Below, in pieces: positions 58,565 through 64,000 of a stretch of DNA of 64,000 bases. The notes beneath the pieces were generated by a model. The model ran no database searches. It was not told the origin of the DNA and saw only the letters and a program-made list of their open reading frames with translations. The stretch spans positions 99,904 to 163,903 of the forward strand of contig JAKQUO010000028.1 in the NCBI GenBank assembly GCA_029569255.1. The letters are read 5' to 3'. The DNA is from Acidobacteriota bacterium. Lineage in GTDB: Bacteria > Acidobacteriota > Aminicenantia > Aminicenantales > Saccharicenantaceae. Numbering within the stretch: the stretch's first letter is position 1; every line of letters starts with the position of its first letter. A program made the position numbers and the translations under genes.

Positions 58565-59857
58565 ATGCCCGCCCCCAAGCGAAAGAAGACCGGCCGCGCC
58601 TGCGTCATCGGGCTCGACGGCGTCCCCTACGGCATGATCGTCGAGCTGGCCCAGCGGGGCATCATGTCGACGATGGCCCGGCTGATGGACATCGGCAAGA
58701 TCCACCGGATGCGGGCCAGCCTGCCGGAGGTCTCGGCGGTCTCCTGGACCGACTTCATGACCGGCGCGGACGCCGGGACCCACGGCATCTTCGGCTTCAC
58801 CGATTTCAAGCCCAAGTCCTACGCCGTCCGCTACCCGAACTTCCTCGACCTCAAGGCGCCGACCATCTGGGACCGGCTCGGGGCCCGGGGCAAGAGGAGC
58901 ATCGTCATCAACCAGCCGTCGACCTATCCGGCCCGGAAGATCGAAGGCCTCCTCGTCTCCGGTTTCGTCGCCCTGGAGATGGCCAAGGCGGTCTGGCCGA
59001 TGTCCTACCGGGCCGCTCTGGAGCAAATCGGCTACCAGATCGACGTCGACGTCGTCAAGTCCCGGGAGAACCCCGAGGTCCTGTGGCGGGAGCTCAACAA
59101 GGTCATGGCCGGCCGCCAGAAGGCCCTGAACGCCTTCTGGGAGGAGCCCTGGGACTATTTCGAGTTCATCCTCACGGGCACCGACCGGCTCCATCATTTC
59201 CTCTGGCGGGCCTACGAGGACGCCTCGCACCCGGCCCACCAGGCCTTCCTCGATTTCTACCGCTACATCGACCGGCTCATCGGCAAGATCCTGGCCGCCT
59301 ACCAGAAGCTGGCCAACACCGTCTCCGGGTTCTACATCCTGTCCGACCACGGCTTCACCGGCATCGTCCAGGAGGTCTATCTCAACGCCTGGCTGGAGAA
59401 GAACGGCTACCTTCGGTTCCTCAAGCCGTCGCCGGAGAGCCTGGAGGACATCCACGGCCGCTCCAAGGCCTTCGCCCTCGACCCCAACCGGATCTATCTC
59501 AACCTGAGGAACAGGTTCCCCAAGGGCGCCGTCGAACGGTCGGCCCGCCGGGCCCTCCGGGAGGAGATCGCCGGGAAGCTCCGGGGGCTCGAATACCGCG
59601 GGCGGCGGGTCGTCCGGGAGGTCTTCTTCGCCGAGCAGGTCTACGCGGGGCCCCACGTCTCCAAGGGCCCCGACCTCATCGTCGTCGGCGAGCCCGGGTT
59701 CGACATGAAGGGCTCGGTCAGGAAGAAGGAGGTCTTCGGCCTGTCGGGGCTCCAGGGCATGCACACCTGGGACGACGCCTTCTTCTGGGCCCAGGAGGAC
59801 TTCGGCGACGGCCTGCGCATCGCGGACATCGCGCCGATCGTCCTGAAGAACTTCTGA
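58565..59857 (+). CDS. AlkP-superfamily phosphohydrolase/phosphodiesterase, cytoplasmic
   Basis: A 430-residue predicted phosphohydrolase of the type I phosphodiesterase/COG3379 group. Metal ligands are expected in CVIGLDGVPYG, the nucleophile in AVSWTDFMTGADAGTHGIFGF (Thr), then YILSDHGFTG and the late GMHTWDDAFFW. There is no signal peptide or membrane helix, unlike the two related proteins that follow. The start of the next gene overlaps the stop by one base (TGATG). The natural substrate is unknown; nucleotide pyrophosphates, phospholipids or polyprenyl phosphates are possible. Confidence 0.82.
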   Translation: MPAPKRKKTGRACVIGLDGVPYGMIVELAQRGIMSTMARLMDIGKIHRMRASLPEVSAVSWTDFMTGADAGTHGIFGFTDFKPKSYAVRYPNFLDLKAPTIWDRLGARGKRSIVINQPSTYPARKIEGLLVSGFVALEMAKAVWPMSYRAALEQIGYQIDVDVVKSRENPEVLWRELNKVMAGRQKALNAFWEEPWDYFEFILTGTDRLHHFLWRAYEDASHPAHQAFLDFYRYIDRLIGKILAAYQKLANTVSGFYILSDHGFTGIVQEVYLNAWLEKNGYLRFLKPSPESLEDIHGRSKAFALDPNRIYLNLRNRFPKGAVERSARRALREEIAGKLRGLEYRGRRVVREVFFAEQVYAGPHVSKGPDLIVVGEPGFDMKGSVRKKEVFGLSGLQGMHTWDDAFFWAQEDFGDGLRIADIAPIVLKNF

Positions 59858-61983
59858 TGAAGAGGACCGTCCCCCTCGCCGTCCTGTTCGCCCTCGCCGC
59901 CCTCGCCCCCCCCCTGGCCGGCTACATCGGCCCCGGGGCCGGCTTCGCCTTCCTGTCCTCCTTCCTGGTCTTTTTCCTGACCTTCCTCCTGGCCCTCTTC
60001 TCGCTCGTCTCCTGGCCCTTCCGCTTCCTCTGGAAGGCGCTTCGGGGCCAACGGGCCTATCGCGGGGCCGCGGTCGACCGGCTGGTCATCCTCGGCCTCG
60101 ACGGCCTGGAGCCCACGCTGGCCGAGAAGTTCATGGCCGAAGGCAAGCTGCCGAACCTGGCCCGGCTGAGGAAGGAGGGCTCCTACGCCCGGCTGAGGAC
60201 GACGACCCCGGCCATCTCGCCCGTCGCCTGGTCCTCCTTCATGACCGGGTCCGAGCCATCGAAGCACAACATCTTCGATTTCCTCAGCCGCGACCCCCGG
60301 ACCTACCTTCCGGCGCTGTCGTCGGCCAGGGTCGGGAAGCCGAAACGGGCGCTCCGCCTCGGCCGCTACCTCGTCCCCCTCTCGAAGCCCGCGGTCGAGG
60401 GCCTGCGCCGGAGCGTCCCCTTCTGGAAGATCCTCGGCGAGAAGGGCGTCTTCAGCACGGTCCTCCGGGTGCCCCTCACCTACCCGCCCGAGAAGTTCAA
60501 GGGCCACCTCCTCTCCGGGATGTGCGCGCCCGACCTCAAGGGCAGCCAGGGCACCTTCGCCTTCTTCACCGAGGACGCGGGCAGGCTCCGCATGCGCGAG
60601 GGCGGCGTCGCCGTCCCGGTCCGGCGCGAGGGGGAGGTCATCCGGACCGAGATCTCGGGGCCCGAGAACGCCATGCTGAGGTCGCCCGAGGAGATCCGCC
60701 TCCCGCTCACGGTCACGATCGACAAGGCCCGGGGCGGCGCCTGGCTGGCGATCGGGCGGGCGAAGGGGTTCTTCCTCGAGGCCAAGACCTTCAGCCCCTG
60801 GGTCCCCATCGTCTTCAAGGCCGGCCTGGGGATGAGGGTCCGGGCCATCGCCAAGTTCCGCATCGCCTCGCTCGAGCCCAAGTTCGAGATGTACATGACG
60901 CCCCTCAACATCGACCCGGAGAAGCCGGCCCTGCCGATCGCCCACCCCTTCGTCTATTCGGCCTACCTCTCCAAGCTCCTGGGCCGGTTCATCACCCTGG
61001 GCGAGGCCAACGACACGTGGGCCCTCAACGAGGGGGCCCTCGACGAGGCCGCCTTCCTCGAGCTCACCTACGCCAACCACGCCGAGTGGGAGGCCATGCT
61101 CCGAAACGCCCTGGCCAAGACGCCGCGCGGCCTCGTGGCCATCGTCTTCGAGACGACCGACAGCGTCCAGCACATGTTCTTCCGCTACCTCGACAAGGCC
61201 CACCCCGCCCTCGAGGCCGCCCCGGCCCGGATGAGCGCCGCGGTCGTCGAGGAGCTCTACAAGAGGATGGACGGCCTCGTCGGCCGGGTGGCCGCGGAGC
61301 TGGGCGAGAGGGGCGCGCTTTTCGTCATGTCCGACCACGGCTTCAAATCGTTCCGCCGCGGCGTCAACCTCAATTCATGGCTCCACCGGAACGGCTACCT
61401 GAGCCTCCGCGAGGGTCAGGCCGAGAGCGGCGAGTGGTTCAAGGACGTCGACTGGACGAGGACGAAGGCGTACGCCCTCGGTCTCGGCGGCGTCTACCTC
61501 AACCTCAAGGGCCGCGAGGCCCAGGGGACGGTCGGGGCCGGCGCCGAGGCGGCCGCCTTGAAAACCGAGCTCGGGCGCAAGCTCGCGGCCCTCAAGGACG
61601 GCCCGAACGGCCCGGCCGTGATCACCCGCGTCTACGACCGCGACTCGGTCTACGCCGGCCCCTACAAGGACAACGCGCCCGACCTCATCATCGGCTACAG
61701 CGAGGGCTACCGGGCCTCCTGGGACGGCGTCACCGGCATCGTCGACGCCGTCGTCGTCGAGGACAACACCAAGGCCTGGAGCGGGGACCACTGCATCGAC
61801 CCGGCCCTCGTCCCGGGCGTCCTCTTCTCGAGCTTGAAGATCAACACGGACAAGCCCTCCATCATGGACATCGCCCCGACGGCCCTGGAGCTCTTCGGCA
61901 TCGCGCCGCCGGGGCACATGGACGGCCGCTCCCTCATCGGCGGCGACAAGCCGGCGGGGGGCAAGGACAAGAAGGCCTCATGA
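59857..61983 (+). CDS. AlkP-superfamily phosphohydrolase, membrane-anchored
   Basis: A 708-residue relative of the previous protein with an added N-terminal membrane region: a signal-like helix (MKRTVPLAVLFALAALAPPLAG) and a long hydrophobic hairpin (FLSSFLVFFLTFLLALFSLVSWPF). The domain has VILGLDGLEPTLAEKF, the nucleophile Ser in PVAWSSFMTGSEPSKHNIFDF, MSDHGFKSFRRGVNLNSWLHRNGYL, and WSGDHCIDPALVPGVLF near the end. An insert of about 180 residues (near 220-400) is shared with the third protein but absent from the first. Its stop overlaps the third gene by ATGA. Confidence 0.82.
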   Translation: MKRTVPLAVLFALAALAPPLAGYIGPGAGFAFLSSFLVFFLTFLLALFSLVSWPFRFLWKALRGQRAYRGAAVDRLVILGLDGLEPTLAEKFMAEGKLPNLARLRKEGSYARLRTTTPAISPVAWSSFMTGSEPSKHNIFDFLSRDPRTYLPALSSARVGKPKRALRLGRYLVPLSKPAVEGLRRSVPFWKILGEKGVFSTVLRVPLTYPPEKFKGHLLSGMCAPDLKGSQGTFAFFTEDAGRLRMREGGVAVPVRREGEVIRTEISGPENAMLRSPEEIRLPLTVTIDKARGGAWLAIGRAKGFFLEAKTFSPWVPIVFKAGLGMRVRAIAKFRIASLEPKFEMYMTPLNIDPEKPALPIAHPFVYSAYLSKLLGRFITLGEANDTWALNEGALDEAAFLELTYANHAEWEAMLRNALAKTPRGLVAIVFETTDSVQHMFFRYLDKAHPALEAAPARMSAAVVEELYKRMDGLVGRVAAELGERGALFVMSDHGFKSFRRGVNLNSWLHRNGYLSLREGQAESGEWFKDVDWTRTKAYALGLGGVYLNLKGREAQGTVGAGAEAAALKTELGRKLAALKDGPNGPAVITRVYDRDSVYAGPYKDNAPDLIIGYSEGYRASWDGVTGIVDAVVVEDNTKAWSGDHCIDPALVPGVLFSSLKINTDKPSIMDIAPTALELFGIAPPGHMDGRSLIGGDKPAGGKDKKAS

Positions 61984-63992
61984 GCGAGACGAAAAAGCCC
62001 GCCGCCCTGAGCCGGCGGGAATTCCTCAAGGCCGGGGCCGCCGCCTCGGCCGCCGCGGGGCTCGGCGGCGCGGCCCGGTTCGTTCCCAAGGTCTATGGCC
62101 GGGCCCGGACGGCGAAGAAGATGATCGTCTTGGGCCTCGACGGCCTGGACCCCGTCCTGACCCGGCGCTGGATGGACGAGGGCCGCTTGCCCGCCTTCTC
62201 CCGGCTCCTGGCCCAAGGCGGCGACTTCCGGCCCCTCGGGACGAGCCTGCCGCCGCAGACGCCGGTGGCCTGGTCGAACTTCATCACCGGCATGGACCCC
62301 GGCGGGCACGCCATCTTCGACTTCATCCACCGCGACCCGAAGGACTACTTCCCCGTCTTCTCCTCGACCGAGACGACGGGGGCCTCGAAGACCGTCCGGA
62401 TCGGGAAGACCGTCATCCCCCTCTCCAGCGGGCACGTCCGGAGCTTGCGCAGGGGCAAGACGTTCTGGCAGGTCCTCGAGGACGCCGGGGTGCCGTCGAC
62501 CGTCTTCAAGATGCCGACGAATTACCCCCCGGCCGAGACGAAGCAGCGGACTCTCGCCGGGATGAACACGCCCGACGTCAAGGGGTCCTACGGCATCTTC
62601 AACTACTACACGAACACCCCGCCGACCCTGATCCAGGAAGCCGGCGGAGGGGGCCGGGTCCACGACGTCTACGTCGTCGGCAACCGGGTCGAAGCGGAGC
62701 TGCCGGGTCCGACGAACTCGTTCCGGACCGACGCCCCGGAGACGACCATCCCCTTCCAGGTGTTCCTCGACCCCGAGAACGCCGTGGCCAAGGTCCGCAT
62801 CCAGGGCCGGGAGTTCGTGCTCAAGGAGAGGGAGTGGAGCGGCTGGGTCCGGGTCCGTTTCGATCTCATCCCCACCCAGAGCGTTCACGGCATGTGCCTC
62901 TTCTACCTCAAGGAGGTCCGGCCCCGGTTCAAGCTCTACGTCTCGCCAGTCCATATCGACCCGGCCAAGCCGGCCCTGCCCCTGTCGACGCCGGAATCCT
63001 ACGCTCGGGAGCTGGAGAAGCGCTTCGGGCCCTATTTCACCAAGGGACTGCCGGCCGACACGAGCGCCCTGGAGAACGGCGTCCTCGACGAAGCCGAGTT
63101 CCTCGAGCTCGACAATATGGTCTACCAGGAGAGCCTGGCCATGCTCGAGTACGAGCTCGGCCGTTTCGACGAGGGTTTGCTCTTCTTCTATTTCTCCAAC
63201 GCCGACCAGCGCCAGCACATGTTCTGGCGCCTGACGGACCCCGGCCACCCGGCCTACCGGGAGGATCTGGCCCGCCATTTCGGCGGCGTCATCGAGAGGA
63301 CCTACGGCGAGATGGACCGGGCCCTCGGCCTGGCCCTGGGCCGGGCCGGCAAGGACACCGTCGTCCTGGTCCTGTCCGACCACGGCTTCGCGAGCTTCCG
63401 GCGCGGCTTCAACCTCAACACCTGGCTCCTCCAGAATGGCTACCACCGGCTGCTAAGGCCCTGGAAGCAGGCCGAGTCCCAGCTCTTCGACAACACCGAC
63501 TGGACGAAGTCGCGGGCCTACGGGGTGGGGTTGAACAGCCTCTACGTCAACGAGGCCGGGCGCGAGCGCGACGGCATCGTCAAGCCCGGGCCGGACAAGG
63601 ACAACCTCGTCCGCGAGATCGCCGGGAAGCTCGAGGCCCTGACCGACCCGAAGACGGGCGAGCGGCCCATCCTCAAGGCCTTCGTCAGCCGGGATGTCTA
63701 TCACGGCGCCAACGTCGGCCAGGCCCCGGACATCGTCCTGGGATTCAACCGCGGCTACCGGATCTCGTGGCAGTCGCCCCTCGGCGGCTTCCCCCGCGAG
63801 GTCCTGGAGGACAACACCCAGAAGTGGAGCGGCGACCACATGTCCGCCCCGGACGTCCTCCCGGGCATCGCCTTCGCCAACCGCGAGTTCACGGCCGAGG
63901 CCCCGGTCCTCCAGGACCTGACCGCCTCGGTCCTCGGCGTCTTCGGCGTCGAGAAGCCCCGGGAAATGACCGGGACGAACGTTCTCGGATAG
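61980..63992 (+). CDS. AlkP-superfamily phosphohydrolase with Tat signal
   Basis: A 670-residue protein whose N-terminus LSRREFLKAGAAASAAAGLG is a classic twin-arginine signal, so it is exported folded, probably with metal loaded. Motifs are VLGLDGLDPVLTRRWMD, TPVAWSNFITGMDPGGHAIFDF with Ser nucleophile, LSDHGFASFRRGFNLNTWLLQNGYH, and WSGDHMSAPDVLPGIAF. It is most like the second protein in the operon, including KPALPLSTPESYARELEKRFGPYFTKG in the insert. Three paralogues predicted in cytoplasm, membrane and periplasm within one operon suggest linked steps on one envelope substrate; this is inference. The window ends eight bases after its stop. Confidence 0.83.
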   Translation: MSETKKPAALSRREFLKAGAAASAAAGLGGAARFVPKVYGRARTAKKMIVLGLDGLDPVLTRRWMDEGRLPAFSRLLAQGGDFRPLGTSLPPQTPVAWSNFITGMDPGGHAIFDFIHRDPKDYFPVFSSTETTGASKTVRIGKTVIPLSSGHVRSLRRGKTFWQVLEDAGVPSTVFKMPTNYPPAETKQRTLAGMNTPDVKGSYGIFNYYTNTPPTLIQEAGGGGRVHDVYVVGNRVEAELPGPTNSFRTDAPETTIPFQVFLDPENAVAKVRIQGREFVLKEREWSGWVRVRFDLIPTQSVHGMCLFYLKEVRPRFKLYVSPVHIDPAKPALPLSTPESYARELEKRFGPYFTKGLPADTSALENGVLDEAEFLELDNMVYQESLAMLEYELGRFDEGLLFFYFSNADQRQHMFWRLTDPGHPAYREDLARHFGGVIERTYGEMDRALGLALGRAGKDTVVLVLSDHGFASFRRGFNLNTWLLQNGYHRLLRPWKQAESQLFDNTDWTKSRAYGVGLNSLYVNEAGRERDGIVKPGPDKDNLVREIAGKLEALTDPKTGERPILKAFVSRDVYHGANVGQAPDIVLGFNRGYRISWQSPLGGFPREVLEDNTQKWSGDHMSAPDVLPGIAFANREFTAEAPVLQDLTASVLGVFGVEKPREMTGTNVLG

Positions 63993-64000
63993 CCCGCGAA

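Noticed and set aside
1..64000. CRISPR array, insertion sequence or prophage
   Set aside because: No evenly spaced direct repeats, transposase, integrase or phage structural genes were found on either strand.

Overview
The window is 64 kb of dense, high-GC bacterial chromosome with short spacers and many 1- and 4-base gene overlaps. It has no phage genes, transposase or CRISPR array. The gene mix is a Gram-negative, heterotrophic repertoire: secreted dipeptidases and dipeptidyl peptidases, exported glycoside hydrolases, Tat-exported proteins, outer-membrane beta-barrels ending in Phe, DUF6599 and DUF362 proteins. It resembles Acidobacteriota-related lineages such as Candidatus Aminicenantes, but this is an inference from gene content and no marker gene confirms it.

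Layout. 1-12.7 kb: end of an FAD oxidoreductase; a GH20 hexosaminidase coupled to a CBM9-like protein; a DUF2207 membrane protein coupled to a small lipoprotein; a PilZ protein; a long-chain acyl-CoA ligase; then a sugar operon (Gfo/Idh/MocA oxidoreductase, a TIM-barrel/DUF1080 fusion, an MFS sugar/nucleoside transporter). 12.8-16 kb: a predicted outer-membrane protein fusing a metallopeptidase, a TolB-like propeller and a barrel. 16.2-23.1 kb: a six-gene operon with an ion-transporter-superfamily permease, a 52-residue membrane protein, an AstE/M14-like deacylase, two tandem C69 dipeptidases (the first frameshifted) and a small exported protein of unknown function. 23-34.6 kb: DUF6599, DUF362, a heparinase-like lyase, an unknown protein, a serine hydrolase, a CBM9-like protein, a prolyl-tRNA editing protein, an OYE-type reductase and a multidomain GH2 enzyme. 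34.8-45.3 kb: a DPP-IV-like peptidase with a fold-type IV PLP protein, a third C69 dipeptidase, a Kef antiporter / adenylate-kinase-like / CaCA exchanger operon, and two tandem outer-membrane barrels. 45.3-57 kb: tRNA-Arg, a zinc alcohol dehydrogenase overlapping an RNase H-like exonuclease, rhamnulokinase and L-rhamnose isomerase, a HEAT-repeat protein and an HD-GYP protein, and an alpha-L-rhamnosidase. 57-64 kb: a class III aminotransferase diverging from a three-gene operon of AlkP-superfamily phosphohydrolases.

Together the genes point to scavenging of peptides and glycans: outer-membrane and periplasmic peptidases (three C69 genes, DPP-IV, MA-like), glycosidases for hexosaminides, galactosides, uronate polymers and rhamnosides, and rhamnose catabolism. 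Promoters are unusually readable: many genes carry TTGACN, 17-18 bases, then TAnNNT. Several genes appear leaderless, with the -10 box six or seven bases before the start codon. The most interesting items are the 16.2-23.1 kb operon, the peptidase-propeller-barrel protein, the N-terminal region apparently shared by the HEAT and HD-GYP proteins, the AlkP-superfamily trio, and a dispersed GGGGACA...TGTCCCC palindrome.
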